Positions 21,526 to 31,639 of a stretch of DNA of 64,000 nucleotides are shown in pieces (position 1 is the first letter of the stretch; every line of letters starts with the position of its first letter). The notes under the pieces are model-generated. The model saw only the letters and a list, made by a program, of their open reading frames with translations. It had not been told where the DNA came from and ran no database searches. This stretch comes from Coenobita brevimanus (lineage: Eukaryota > Arthropoda > Malacostraca > Decapoda > Coenobitidae), in assembly GCA_032717465.1 (NCBI GenBank), contig CM064667.1, positions 2,463,105-2,527,104 of the forward strand. Direction: 5' to 3'. Made by a program: the position numbers and the translations under genes.

Positions 21526-23457
21526 TGTGAGAAGCTAAATTTGAGATAAATTTGAGATAAATTTGACTGAAACACCTTTTGTTAGAGGGAACCCTTTACT
21601 AAGTGCAGTGCAGCACAGCTTCCCTTTGTTATGTCACACTTGACAGAGGGGAACATTATTACTCAGTAAAGAAACTCCTCCTGGTAACAGATGTATCATA
21701 TTGTTGGCAGTGAGACATTGTACATTGTTGGCTAATGCAATTACTCTTATTTAGCTCTGCTTGGTAGAAAATTACAGTCACCAGTTTGTAATTTCTTAAT
21801 GTTTCTGAGTATTATCCTCGCATCTTAAGAAGTTAATATGGTTTGGTGCTTGTTGGTTTGGTTGGCAACAATAATCGTAAGTCCATTGATGCAAGTAATT
21901 TTTCTATACAGATGTTTTGGAGTTTTAGTGCATTTGTATGTGCATTTATATTGCTGTGTACGTGGATGATGGAACATACAGAATAGACTCTTCCATGATC
22001 TAATTTGAAATAATGGGGGTTAATTGAAGTTTATTGAAGTTATATCTGTGCTGGGTTAGTGTGTAGTTTGAATCTTATTTTCTTGACATAACTGCTTTTT
22101 GTATAAAGTTCATTTATTGCTTTATACTCGGATTTTTTTTTCTCCTGTTCCTTTGTAATATTTACTCTAGCTCATTGTTTCCACAAAAATATGGGTAACA
22201 TATGTTGACATAGCTAATTAGAATATATTCAATATAGTTAGAGTATAGTAGAGTATAGTATGTTTAGTAGTTGCAATTGACATATACACAGGTACAGAAT
22301 CTCAGCTTCTGAAATAAACAGCTACAGTAGACCTTTGTTTTGTGATGCTCTGATTGTGCAAAATATATTTTATACGGCATCGACAGCCTCAACCCCAACC
22401 TGATTTATGTAGCAAAATAGCCTCTGATGAATCCAGGATGGGTGACTTGAGGATTTTGAGGTCTAGCCTCAGCCCTTGAGGGGACCGAGGCACTGCTTAT
22501 TTCCCCTCCTCAAGCCCTCCAGCCTCAGATACTGTACCCCCTCCCAAGGCAACCATCACTTCGTCATGTACAGTATCAAAGTGGGTTAAAATTCCATTTA
22601 TTACCATTGTATGCATGTTTGTTCATTATTTCTTATGCCTTGATGATCATATGTATTTAAACAAGTGTTTGGTGGGATCAGTTTTTCAATTTTGCCAAAA
22701 TACTTTGGAAAAATTTTCATATTTCCTCAGCCAAATAAGCCAAGTAGCAATGGTTCTAATGAAACAGTTTGCACAGTTAAATATGTGCAACATGGATACA
22801 CTAACTGTGCAGAATAAAGGTCTGCTGTATCCAGCCAAAACTGCATTAGTGGCTATACTTCCTTCACTGTAAGTTGGCCCAGATTTTCTTCCTTCTGCAG
22901 TGCGCCTCTCGTACACCAGTGACAAAAAGACGGTGCTTTGGCTCAGTATCCTTTCCCCATCACTTCCTTGTGGCAAGCATCGTATTCTAGTATTATCTGT
23001 TGTTACAACTCAGGATTCAAGATGGAGAGTTGGCAGTTTTGATTTAAAGTGTAAAGAGTACACGTGCAGTGATATGAATTAATGACTATTTCTTGTATGA
23101 GGCAGGTTTTCCTCAGCTTAAAGCATTAACTTATTAAGTAGGATTTTTTTTTTTCCCCAGCTTCCAGATGATCCCCCCCCCCCTTTCCATTTAGGAGAGC
23201 ACCACAGTAGTGAAAGGTTAAGGAAAGTTGTATCTAACCTTCCAAGGTTGAAAAATCTCTCTTTAGTGAGTAGAATAATTTGGAGGTAGCAAGAAACCGA
23301 GACTGTTTCATCAGAGTGAAGTGGTTAAGCAAAACATTTTTTAATATTTACTGACTAAGGATTTTCATTTGCTGGGAAACTCTTATATGCAGTAGCCAGA
23401 ATGATGACCAAAGTGCATCTGATACGTGGCAGATTTGTAATGCCTGCCTGTTTGTAG
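21526..23457. other. Large intron segment, no gene recognised
   Basis: A short tandem 'tttgagataaat' duplication (21538-21565) and two 'agagtatagt' repeats (22240-22260) are visible. The frames at 22615-22872 and 22900-23082 lack motifs or splice support. The stretch ends in the acceptor 'gcctgtttgtag' before the exon at 23458. Confidence 0.45.
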
Positions 23458-23599
23458 GTGATGGGTGTCAGGATTGGTGACTTTGGTGAGCAAGGCCTGG
23501 GTATGTGTGTGGCTGAGGACCTGAAGCAAGGACAGGAGGTGCTAACTGATCCACTTGAGGTCATGCATACTGAAGATTCTGCCAAGAAGCCTTACCTAG
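23458..23599 (+). CDS. SETD3: SETD3-like exon, start of the SET domain
   Basis: A 142-bp exon between acceptor tgcctgtttgtag and donor gtgagaaag. It reads VMGVRIGDFGEQGLGMCVAE, then DLKQGQEVLTDPLEVMHTED and SAKKPYLG. The G-x-G-(L/M)...xDxK......P...M.T..SAK...LG spacing is that of the SET-domain N-terminus (post-linker) in SETD3 and close SETD-class methyltransferases. It is in phase 0 at the 5' end and phase 1 at the 3' end. With the exon at 14930 (leaving in phase 2), at least one exon must lie between them; I could not find it. Exons encoding the rest of SET and the Rubis-like C-terminal domain are not visible downstream either, so they are diverged, missed or beyond the window. Confidence 0.65.
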
Positions 23600-23639
23600 G
23601 TGAGAAAGAACCTGATGACACAGACACCAGTAGATTTAT

Positions 23640-25018
23640 GTGTTGATACTGTTGTTTATTGTTTAAGGCATCTTTCCTATCACAACCTTCTTTCTGATCG
23701 TCAGTATGGGTTCCGTCAGGGACGCTCCACTGGCGATCTTCTCACCTACCTTTCAGACTCCTGGTCATCCTTCTTTCGGGACTTTGGTGAAAGCTTTGCC
23801 ATTGCACTTGACATCTCAAAGGCTTTCGATCGAATCTGGCATAAATCTTTAATTTCCAAACTGGCCTCCTACGGTTTCTATCCTTCTATCTGTGCCTTCA
23901 TCACTAGCTTCCTTTCTGGTCGTTCTATAGCCGCTGTTGTAGACGGCCATCGTTCTTCTCCTAGATCTATCAACAGTGGTGTTCCTCAGGGCTCTGTCCT
24001 ATCACCAACTCTCTTCCTTTTATTCATCAATGATCTTCTAAGCTGTACATCTAACCCCATCCACTCATACGCTGATGACTCCACTCTTCACCTTTCCATT
24101 CGGTTCGTGCAACGCCCATCTCGACAGTTACTTCAAGAAACAAGGGATGAGGCTATGGCACACCTAATGTCTGACTTGGCTCGTATCTCTGACTGGGGTA
24201 AAAATAATTTGGTTGTCTTTAATGCATCTAAGACTCAGTTCTTACACCTATCAACCCGACAAAATCTTCCACAGGTATACCCATTAATGTTTAATAATAT
24301 TCAGCTTAATCCTGCATCATCCTTGAACATGCTTGGGGTTTCATTTACTCGGGACTTATCTTGGAAAGATCATATTACATCTCTTGTAAAATATGCTTCC
24401 AAGAGATTGGGTGTGCTAAGCCGACTCTGCTCTTTCTTTACCCCTGCACAATTGTTGACTCTATACAGGGGTTTTATCCGCCCCTGTGTGGAGTACAACT
24501 CTCATGTGTGGGGAGGCTCCCCACATACAGCTCTTCTCAATAGGGTGGAGTCAAAGGCTTTTCGTCTCATTAACTCTCCTCCTCTTACTGACTCCCTTCA
24601 ACCTCTGTCTCTTCGCCGCACTGTTGCATCTTTACCTCTTTTCTATCGCTACTTTAATGGTCACTGCTCCTCTGAACTGTCTGCTTGCATTCCTCCACCT
24701 CTACGACGGGCGCGTAGCACCCGTCTGGCAGCAAACTCTCATCCCTTTTCTGTCCAACTCTCTAATGCAAGAGTTAACCGTTACTCCCAGTCTTTCATTT
24801 ATGCAACAGGTCAGCTCTGGAACTGTCTCCCTCTATCTGTATTTCCTGCTGCCTATGATCTCCAGTCTTTCAAACGCAGTGTGTCCAGGCATCTCAAAAT
24901 GATAGGATCTTGAATTTGGCTCTCTATTGAATTTTGTTTTTCTCTTGGAGGGAACTGTTACTGCGGGCTCTTGGCCTTTGATTCCTTCTTCCTCGCATAA
25001 AAAAGAAAAAAAAAAAAG
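23640..25018 (+). mobile_element. Jockey-like LINE, 5'-truncated, plus strand
   Basis: Starts abruptly in the RT fingers and ends with a 3' UTR ('gaattttgtttttctcttgg') and an A-rich tail at about 24999-25018. It lies just downstream of the SETD3-like exon, in the likely following intron, on the sense strand. Confidence 0.85.
23642..24913 (+). CDS. Jockey-like LINE reverse transcriptase, C-terminal ~420 residues, open
   Basis: An uninterrupted frame to the stop at 24911-24913. RT blocks: LLSDRQYGFRQGRSTGDLLT, IALDISKAFDRIWHKSL, SINSGVPQGSVLSPTLF, and the catalytic HSYADDSTLH. Downstream come 'ISDWGKNNLVVFNASKT', 'RPCVEYNSHVWGGSPHTALL', 'RVESKAFRLINSPPLTD' and the C-terminal 'QSFIYATGQLWNCLPLSVFP'. 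The frame is open and the catalytic residues are intact. Even so, the endonuclease and the first RT blocks are absent, so this copy cannot move by itself. It is the best-preserved member of the family that recurs at 33128-34205 and 36827-38325. Confidence 0.82.
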   Translation, partial: VDTVVYCLRHLSYHNLLSDRQYGFRQGRSTGDLLTYLSDSWSSFFRDFGESFAIALDISKAFDRIWHKSLISKLASYGFYPSICAFITSFLSGRSIAAVVDGHRSSPRSINSGVPQGSVLSPTLFLLFINDLLSCTSNPIHSYADDSTLHLSIRFVQRPSRQLLQETRDEAMAHLMSDLARISDWGKNNLVVFNASKTQFLHLSTRQNLPQVYPLMFNNIQLNPASSLNMLGVSFTRDLSWKDHITSLVKYASKRLGVLSRLCSFFTPAQLLTLYRGFIRPCVEYNSHVWGGSPHTALLNRVESKAFRLINSPPLTDSLQPLSLRRTVASLPLFYRYFNGHCSSELSACIPPPLRRARSTRLAANSHPFSVQLSNARVNRYSQSFIYATGQLWNCLPLSVFPAAYDLQSFKRSVSRHLKMIGS

Positions 25019-25312
25019 ATTATGAGGATTGTGTTGGTTATAACTTATATGTATACATACATATATTCATTTATATAGTACTTATATCTCTACATTTATA
25101 TACAGTGGGCCTGCATTTAGTTTTGTCTTCTGCATACAACATTCTTTGCATGGTAATATCAGTCTTTACCCTGCCCCCATGTACATCGCAAACAGCACAG
25201 TTTGCATGACAGCAGTGGCCAAAATTTACATATGTATTCACAGACATCATCAGACCTTATAATCTGCTTATTAATCATCAGCAGACACACTTATATGATG
25301 ATAATTGACAGT

Positions 25313-26114
25313 CAGACTTTATGATACTGTGTTGTTGAGTGAAGATGAAGGGGAGCTGCAAGGCTTGGTGGATGAATTTGGGAGAGTGTGTAAGAAACCG
25401 AATCTAAAGGTGAATGTAGGGAAGAGTGTGATGGTCTTTGAGAGAGGTGATGTCAGTGAATGTACAGCGAGGTTGGATGGTGAGGAATTGGAAAATGTGA
25501 GTACGTTTAAGTACTTGGGTAGTGTGATGAGTAAGGATGGAGGGGTGGAGGGTGAAGTGCTTGAAAGGGTACAGCAGGGAAGAAAGGTTGCTGGTTCTTT
25601 GAAAGTAGTGATAAGAAACAGGGAAGTGAGCATGGAAGTGAAAAAGTTATGACAGTATTGTGATACCAACTCTAACGTATGGAAGTGAAGCTTGGACGTT
25701 GTTGGAAGGACACAAGTCAAGAGTGAGAGCAGTGGAAATGAGTTATTTAAGAGGAGCCTGTGGAGTCACATGGAGAGACAGGCTGACGAATGAGGATATA
25801 AAGGAGCGTTGTGGTGTGGATGTGGATGTGATAGGAAGCGTTATGAGGAACACACTGAGGTGGTTTGGCCATGTGGGGAGGATGGAGGGTGAGAGACTGA
25901 CGAAGAGAGTGTATGTGAGTGAGGTAGAGGGGGGAAGAGGGAGGGGGAGGCCGAGGATGAGATGGAGGGATGGGGTGGAGAGGTATATGAGAGAGGGGGG
26001 TGTGAGTTGGAAGCAGGGCAGTGAAATGGCGGGGGACAGGGCGACGTGGAGGCGATTTGTTTGTGGCCACCCCAAACGGGATTGAGGGGTCTGGCAATAG
26101 ATAAATAGATAGAT
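25313..26114 (+). mobile_element. RTE-like LINE, 3' third, plus strand
   Basis: Starts inside the RT palm ('gatactgtgttgttgagtga', the DDTVLLS box minus its first residues). It ends with 'gattgaggggtctggcaata' and a GATA-type tail (26097-26114). There are two frames: 25313-25652 (thumb, 'KYLGSVMSKDGG', 'RVQQGRKVAGSL') and 25660-26085 (C-terminus ending WRRFVCGHPKRD). A small deletion at about 25648, within 'aaaaagttatgacag', breaks the frame. Confidence 0.85.
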
Positions 26115-26334
26115 GTATCACCCATAGATAATCATGTGATACAAAGTAGCCAGTAAATGGTATTTTTCACATACAACTGTTGTGTATGCTTTGGCAGGGC
26201 AGGAACTGGAGCTGCTCATCACCTAATCAGAGACTTGTGGTGTGCTGTTTTCATCTCTCAGTGAGTTCAGGCCTAGTAGTTCAGCCAACTATATTCTGGG
26301 CTTAGTTCATGGGTTTGAATATATTCAGTACCTT
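26115..26334. other. Short spacer
   Basis: Nothing recognised between the RTE-like tail and the SINE that follows. Confidence 0.4.
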
Positions 26335-26735
26335 GTGGTAGGTGGGGGCTCTCACCATCCACTCATTCCACTGCTGCTCTCAGATGACTGCCCTTTCCAT
26401 TCTTCCTTCCTGCCACTTCTGTCTTTTTTTCCTTCATTCTTTCCTCTTCCTTCTGTTTACAGGTGACTCTACACTGAGTGACAAACCAAATGGTTTCCTG
26501 TAACCACATAACCAAATTATGGCACCTGGTGGTTTAGTGGGTAATTAGGGTGCTTCAGTTTGGTTGAGCCTGTGCAGGTTTATATCCAAGGGATGGTTGG
26601 GGCTTATTGCTCATGTAATGCCACTCAGGGATGAGTGAGGCTGGTTACTCTCATCTTAAATGTCAGGACCAATTTGCCTAGCCTAGGGCTCCTACACTTC
26701 TTATGGGGCAACACAGTATTAGATTAAGAATGAAT
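26335..26735 (+). mobile_element. tRNA-related SINE ('SINE2'), plus copy
   Basis: Collinear with 51700-52215: 'gtaggtgggggctctcacca' start, a pyrimidine-rich stretch, 'gagtgacaaaccaaatggtt', the tRNA-like part 'cacctggtggtttagtgggt' with B-box-like 'ggtttatatcc', then 'ccactcagggatgagtgagg' and 'tatggggcaacacagtatta'. No protein is encoded. Confidence 0.7.
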
Positions 26736-27069
26736 GAATAAGTTAACCTTTGATATTATTATTTGCTCCTACCAAGAAAACATCTGTAGGTTTGCTGCTG
26801 TGATTATTATGAGTTGAAGGATAATTGACACAGGCAGATGACACATTGAAATAGTGAACTGAAACTTACAGTATAAGTTAATTAGACAAAAAGTTTAGCT
26901 GCATAGGTAAATTTACCAAAGCAGTGAGCCAAATTCACCAGGCTGAACTTAACTAGAAATCTAAACAAATGTTGGAAGCTCAGTGTTTCTCCCTTGTTCA
27001 AGTACTGTACATCAGACGTAAAGAGTGCCAGCATCATACAAATACAGTAATATGTAGCAAAACAGCAAG
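26736..27069. other. Spacer, nothing recognised
   Basis: AT-rich, with no open frame or repeat end that I can assign. Confidence 0.4.
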
Positions 27070-28322
27070 AGAGAGCAGCAGTTATTGAGAGTGAAGGTGA
27101 CTCCCAATGTGATGTACAGTGAATGGAGAGAGACTGGAATTGGTGAGAGAGTTTAAATACCTAAGTACAGTGACAGAAAAGAGAGGAAAATGTGCAAAAG
27201 AAGTGGAAAGTAGAGTGACACAAGGAAGATAAGTAGCTGGTGCAATGAAGGCCTTGATAAGAAACAGAGGCCTGGGTGTTGCAGCAGTACGAGGCTTACA
27301 TGAAGGAGTTGTTAGTGAAAACTTTGACATATGGATGTGAGACTGTGGTGTGGCATGAAAATGAAAAGTCAAGAGTAAGAGCAGTGGAGATGGGACTGCT
27401 GAGGAATGTATGTGGAGCACAGAGAGTGGATAGGATACGAAATAATGTGATTCGTGAAAGATGTGGAGTGAGGAAGTCTGTGGACATCAGAATCGAAGAG
27501 AGTGTACTGAGATGGTATGGTCATGTGGAGAGAATGGATGATAACATAGTGGTGAAAGAGTTATATCTGAGCGAATATGAAGGAGGGAGGTGGTGGCTCA
27601 GTCGGTAGAGAGGTGGCCTGCAGTCCTACCGGACCCAGGTTCAAATCCCCACTAGGGCAGGGAAAAGTTTAAGGATTTGAATTTAATAAAATCAGACTTT
27701 ACTGATCTACCAGAAGACTCGCTGACATGTCGTAAAAATACCTCTGCTAATACCAATAAACCAGTCCTGTATGAGACAGCTCTAGCATGTATTCAATATG
27801 GACAGTGGGTGTTAGCGCCAAAGTGGTGACATGTAGAGATGTATGGTATGTAGGAGGACTACTGGGCCTTGGGAGCAGGCTGTGAAGCCTATGCCCAGAG
27901 TTGGACACATTAAAAAAAAAAAAAAAAAAAAAAAAAGGCCAAGGAGAAGGTGTAGAGATATGGTGGATGAGTGTGTGAGGAAGAGAGGTTTGGAAGTCGG
28001 TGAGGCTAGGGAACTGACAAGAGATCGAGCTGGCTGGATGAATGTTGTGAGAAGAAGCGCATGATCAGGGATTTTGGCACTCGTTTTTAACGTGGGAGCA
28101 TCCGGATTGACTCAATCAGATACGTTTATGTGAAGCTACAGAACGTGGTGAATATTTTTGGCGTATCCGATAGAGCCAAGATTTTGGGGGCTTGAATGAT
28201 GAGTGAATGGAAGTGTGGCCCATTGGATTGGGCAAATTTGGGCTCTCTGGACATTGCTACTCCTCACCCTACCCTTGGGTGGGAAAGGAGGTCCAGATGA
28301 TGATGATGATGATGATGATGAT
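27070..28322 (+). mobile_element. Second RTE-like LINE family, 3' part, carrying a SINE
   Basis: Coding remnants of the RT thumb ('EFKYLSTVTEKRGK') and C-terminus. The open piece 27276-27608 reads 'LTYGCETVVW', 'RVRAVEMGLLRNVCGAQR', 'ESVLRWYGHVERMDD'. A SINE interrupts the frame at 27590-27938. The end of the ORF resumes at 27939 ('RPRRRCRDMVDECVRKRG', 'DRAGWMNVVRRSA'). The 3' UTR 'gcttgaatgatgagtgaatg' leads to a (gat)n tail at 28295-28322. It is related to, but distinct from, the GATA-tailed family. Confidence 0.78.
27590..27938 (+). mobile_element. tRNA-derived SINE ('SINE1') with A and B boxes and poly(A)
   Basis: Head: 'ggtggctcagtcggtagaga' (A-box tggctcagtcgg) and 'acccaggttcaaatccccac' (B-box ggttcaaatcc), spaced as in a tRNA gene. 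An unrelated body follows ('gcaggctgtgaagcctatgc', 'cccagagttggacacatt') and then a run of ~24 A at 27913-27936. It was inserted within the C-terminal coding end of a LINE, splitting its frame. A second copy of the 3' half lies at 31650-31786. Transcription would be by RNA polymerase III from the internal boxes. Confidence 0.85.
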
Positions 28323-28363
28323 ACAAGTTACCTTTATTTACTTGCTTTTTCAATTAATTTTCT

Positions 28364-28540
28364 ATGCCTGCCCGTAGGTATCAGTGGGGGTGGAGAGGAG
28401 TACAGTGGGATGTCTTCCCCTCACCACATTCAGTCCATCACCAACAAGCCAGTCAAATCCCCAGCCTGGGCATTCCTTCCTGCTGGGCTTTTGACTGTGT
28501 TGCCAACACATTTTGGTGACTTAGAGTTGCTTCTCTTTTA
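28364..28540 (+). other. Exon-like open segment, unknown
   Basis: After 'cctgcccgtag' a frame reads GISGGGEEYSGMSSPHHIQS and then ITNKPVKSPAWAFLPAGLL, ending at a stop near 28541. The composition is protein-like and no repeat signature overlaps it. I do not recognise the family, and there is no donor, so it would have to be a terminal exon. It may be chance. Confidence 0.22.
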
Positions 28541-28984
28541 ACAGTATTTCACTTAGTTATTTCATTACTGACCCGTCCATGATTTTGACAACTCTAGTAT
28601 TTTTTTGCAGCTGCTGGGCTGCAGGGAACAGACTATCAAGTCTGTGGCCAGAGCTGGACACACAAAAATTATTGCACACAAACACAGTAGCTGCCACTAG
28701 ACATCAGGTAAGCACCAGCCCACTACAGTACACACAGGATGAACCTTTGACAGGTTGTTCTCATTACTGAATCTGTTCATCTTGGGCTGACCCTCAACCC
28801 TTCCATTAAGTGTGGTTTAAATTGGATACAAACTTTTTGCCTTGAGGGCCTGACCTTTGACCAATGGTTTTCAGTAGCAGTAGGTAACCCATTGGCTGAT
28901 CCGCCACATTGTCATCACATTTAGTTTAAATCAGGTCAGAACTGTTTGAGAAAACTAGTACACTATATACCAATCCCATACCAG
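28541..28984. other. Spacer with an old TGACCTT-type repeat
   Basis: 28780-28960 is a diverged copy of the repeat at 12.7-13.4 kb ('ggcctgacctttgaccaatg', 'cccttccattaagtgtggtt'). A 97-bp segment at 28611-28707 is flanked by ttttttgcag and gtaagc, but it has no recognisable product. Confidence 0.4.
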
Positions 28985-29290
28985 GTCTGTTCAGAAAGCA
29001 TCCAACCTTAGACTTGAAAACAATAAGTAACTAATCTCTTGAGCCAGGACACTAATCCCCTTCCAAGTAGGCCCCTTCTGACATAACACACGTAGACCAG
29101 TGTTCTTTCCACTTCCTGAAACATTTTTCAAAGTCGGTTTTCGACATCTCCTGCAGGTGCTTTGTTGCATTATCATGATCTCTTCTCTCAGGTGAACGTT
29201 GCTCAAGACATGCTGGAGTGTGCAAATCACGATCCAGACTTTCTGAAGACTGTTATCACCGGAGGTGAGACTGGGGTTGTTGTTTTTCAT
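28985..29290. mobile_element. Rearranged mariner-like transposase fragments, in opposite orientations
   Basis: On the minus strand 28985-29190 encodes a mariner C-terminus ('HLQEMSKTDFEKCFRKWKEH', then 'SEGAYLEGD'). It ends in a terminal-repeat-like 'ggtctgttcagaaagcatcc' as read on the plus strand. On the plus strand 29192-29282 encodes the central part 'VNVAQDMLECANHDPDFLKT', then 'VITGGETGV', which corresponds to the family's V(I/V)TGDE(T/S)W block with the catalytic D replaced by G. The two pieces belong to one protein type but point in opposite directions, so the copy is inverted internally and dead. Confidence 0.7.
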
Positions 29291-29299
29291 ACATTATGC

Positions 29300-29460
29300 A
29301 AGTTTATTAGGTGTATGTAGTGCATAAACAGTATTATTTAGATGTAATACACTTAATTCACATTCATAATTGCGTGCACACATGGGCAGAACGTATACGC
29401 GAATTTACCACATACGCGAAGGGTCTGGGTACGTAACCCTCGCATAAATTAAGGGATTAC
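29300..29460. mobile_element. pogo/Tigger-like terminal remnant
   Basis: Ends with 'cgcataaattaagggattactg' followed by TA (29461-29462). This matches in style the right end of the pogo-like element at 45218 (gcgggattactg, TA) and the Tigger end at 11691. Upstream 'acatacgcgaagggtctggg' fits the subterminal region. The left end was not found. Confidence 0.5.
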
Positions 29461-29479
29461 TGTACATACACTGTATAGA

Positions 29480-29915
29480 TATCCAGTGCCCCCTGTGGTA
29501 AACAGCCCCTCACCAGAATCAAACCAGGGTCCTTGCCCATGGTGAGATGCAGGGAAGTATGGGCAGTCCTGACACCTTGGTGGGCACCCAAGCTGCTTTG
29601 CTGCACTGAGGGTACACGTTGCCACCACATGTAGGCTGCACTGAGGGTACACGTTGCCACCACATGTAGGCTGCACTGAGGGTACAGTTGCCACCACATG
29701 TAGGCTGCACTGAGGGTACAGTTGCCACCACATGTAGGCTGCACTGAGGGTACACGTTGCCACCGCATGTAGGCTGCACTGAGGGTACACGTTGCCACCA
29801 CATGTAGGCTGCACTAAGGGTACACGTTGCCACCACATGTAGGCTGCACTGAGGGTACACGTTGCCACCACATGTAGGCTGCACTGAGGGTACAGTTGCC
29901 ACCACATGTAGGCTC
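29480..29915 (-). repeat. Minisatellite (9 units of 33-35 bp) grown from a SINE-like flank
   Basis: Nine tandem units of 'ctgcactgagggtacacgttgccaccacatgtagg'-type sequence at about 29602-29915. Full units are 35 bp; three lack two bases. The left flank (29480-29600) includes 'aaaccagggtccttgcccat', a tRNA B-box-like motif on the minus strand, and resembles 12000-12175. Unit lengths not divisible by three explain the frame-jumping Trp/Cys-rich frames on the minus strand, which I do not regard as genes. Confidence 0.85.
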
Positions 29916-30610
29916 TTATCAGTTCCTCTCTGTTGGTGCAAGAGGTGCATAGCATCTTTAGATAAAAGTGCTGATGGTGGTATGACGAAAAAAACACATG
30001 CTAGGAGTAAACAGCTTATGTTTGTGTTTTCTGTCCTCGGGTTCGTTCAACTGGATACTGTTTGTGCATGGTGTGTGTGTGGTTTCCTGAAGCAGAACAG
30101 TGTGCTGGTGCAGATGGAGGCCAACCTGTTCTTCCTTACCGGTGTTGGTGTTCCTTCTTGTACCGAGCTCAGAGTTGGGTAAGGAGAAGGGAGAACTAAA
30201 ATAACTGCATTACCAGATTTACGAAGTTAATAATCAGACAGCCTAAATTTCCTGGATATTCTCCTTTTTAATCAGACACCAGTCCATTATAACTGAAAGT
30301 CTGAAGTACCCATTATGTGAAACTACTGTATATTGTTTTTAGTAGCGGGGAAAAAAAATGCACATTTACTAGCTTGCATTTTTCTGTAAATAAATGGAAG
30401 TACATTTTGAAAACTAATGGTGACCATTTCCAACACAGGTGGTCAAAGCAGTATGCCATTAAGAGAAGCTTGGAGGCCTCAGGCCAACACAACAGGAGAT
30501 GAAAGGTAAGAGAATTGCTCTGATATAAACTCTCACTCTACCAGTTGGTATCAAGGTTTTCATATACAGTAAAGAATAACATTTGCCATGATTAAGTGAT
30601 TTTAGATAAG
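29916..30610. other. Spacer, nothing recognised
   Basis: No transposon end or gene signal. The frame at 29862-30182 starts in the minisatellite and has no motif. Confidence 0.4.
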
Positions 30611-30835
30611 GGGATCTGGGGGACTCTATCAGATACATTTATGTGAAACTACAGGACATGGTGAATGTTTTTGGCATATCAGGTAGAGCCAGGATTCCGG
30701 GGCTTGAATGATGAGTGAATGGAAGTGTGACCCATTGGATTGGGCAGACTTAGGCTGTCTGGACGTGCTACTCCTCACCCTCCCCTAAAGTGGGAAAGGA
30801 GGACTGGATGATGATGATAATAAAGAATAACTTAA
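30611..30835 (+). mobile_element. LINE 3' UTR fragment with GAT tail
   Basis: Close to 28100-28322: 'cttgaatgatgagtgaatgg', 'cccattggattgggcagact', 'gctactcctcaccct', and a (gatgat)/(ataata) tail. It is the same second RTE-like family, strongly 5'-truncated. Confidence 0.7.
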
Positions 30836-31228
30836 GCTTTATCATAAGGAGACAGTCATGTAGGCCTTATTTAGTCACATTTCAGGAAACTACAGTGAGT
30901 ATTTAGTGTATTTCAATATTGTAAGTCATTTGTTATTAAAATCATCTGGAGGCAACAGAAATTTAGTAGGAGAAAAAAGTCCCTGAGGTCAGGAGTGCAG
31001 GGGATGTGGACACCACCTGTGTGTGTGAAAGTAAGTGTTGGCTGTGAAAGTATATATATTTGTAAGGTGAAGGAGGTTTTGTGGAAGACCAAACAGGATG
31101 TAGATGAATAACAAGTGCGTAAATAACCGAGATGTGTAATTTGAATACCAAACAGAACTGATAAATGTGAAAAATGCTCCAACATGTATTTATCAGCTAC
31201 TGACACTGTCTTCCATTCTTTATCATAG
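30836..31228. other. Spacer or intron upstream of the zinc-finger exon
   Basis: Nothing recognised until the acceptor 'ttccattctttatcatag' at 31211-31228. Confidence 0.4.
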
Positions 31229-31326
31229 TGATGGAATCTGTGTGTAAATGTTGGCTGTGTTACCAGTGTGGGCAGAAGTTGGAGACTTGGGCTCTGTGGC
31301 AGCACCACCTCTCCATTCATGACCAG
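31229..31326 (+). CDS. C2H2 zinc-finger exon
   Basis: A 98-bp exon between a pyrimidine-rich acceptor (...ctttatcatag) and donor gtgagc. It reads MESVCKCWL then CYQCGQKLETWALWQHHLSI and HDQ. The C-x2-C-x12-H-x3-H spacing is a canonical classical zinc finger, so the parent protein probably binds nucleic acid. It enters in phase 1 and leaves in phase 0. No repeat signature overlaps it. The next exon may be 54423-54638, which starts in phase 0 on the same strand, but that link is inference. The rest of the gene and its name are unknown. Confidence 0.6.
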
Positions 31327-31565
31327 GTGAGCCACTATGCTACAAGCCACTGTAAGCCATTTTTTCTAACCAGACATACATCTCTAACACATTTCAGTTC
31401 AGTTGATTGCCACATACTGTCAGATTGTTGTGACAGTTTAACAAAAGCATGTTCTGTTATTCGTACCTGACAGAGATCCCAAACCCCCTTCAGTTCATTT
31501 GGTAGCCAGACAAAGTCAGACTGCATTGATAATTAGTAACCAAGGAGATTCATTCCTGCATTATG
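31327..31565. other. Intron segment
   Basis: Two near-copies of 'cattTcagttcagttg' / 'cttcagttcatttggtagcc'-like text are present. Nothing else recognised. Confidence 0.35.
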
Positions 31566-31626
31566 TAACTGTCTATCTATCTATCTATTGCCAGATGCCA
31601 TAATCTCGTAAAGGGTGGCTGCTTGA
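31566..31626 (-). mobile_element. RTE-like LINE tail only, minus strand
   Basis: (tatc)n at 31569-31587 followed by 'attgccagatgccataatct' and 'cgtaaagggtggctgc'. This is the complement of the family's terminal '...GHP' codons, stop and GATA tail. Only the last ~55 bp were inserted or retained. Confidence 0.7.
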
Positions 31627-31639
31627 CTTTGAGTTAGTG

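Noticed and set aside
27590..27665. Possible functional tRNA gene
   Set aside because: A and B boxes are present, but the sequence continues into a SINE body with poly(A) and no acceptor stem can be closed.
28611..28707. 97-bp exon-like segment with gcag and gtaagc borders
   Set aside because: No recognisable product in any frame and it cannot be phased with a neighbour; it may be chance splice-like borders.
29602..29915. CRISPR-like array
   Set aside because: Contiguous tandem units with no spacers.
29449..29997. Three overlapping Trp/Cys-rich minus-strand frames
   Set aside because: Translations of the 33-35-bp minisatellite; no unique domain.
30913..31350. 145-codon minus-strand frame
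   Set aside because: Overlaps the zinc-finger exon on the opposite strand and shows no motif.
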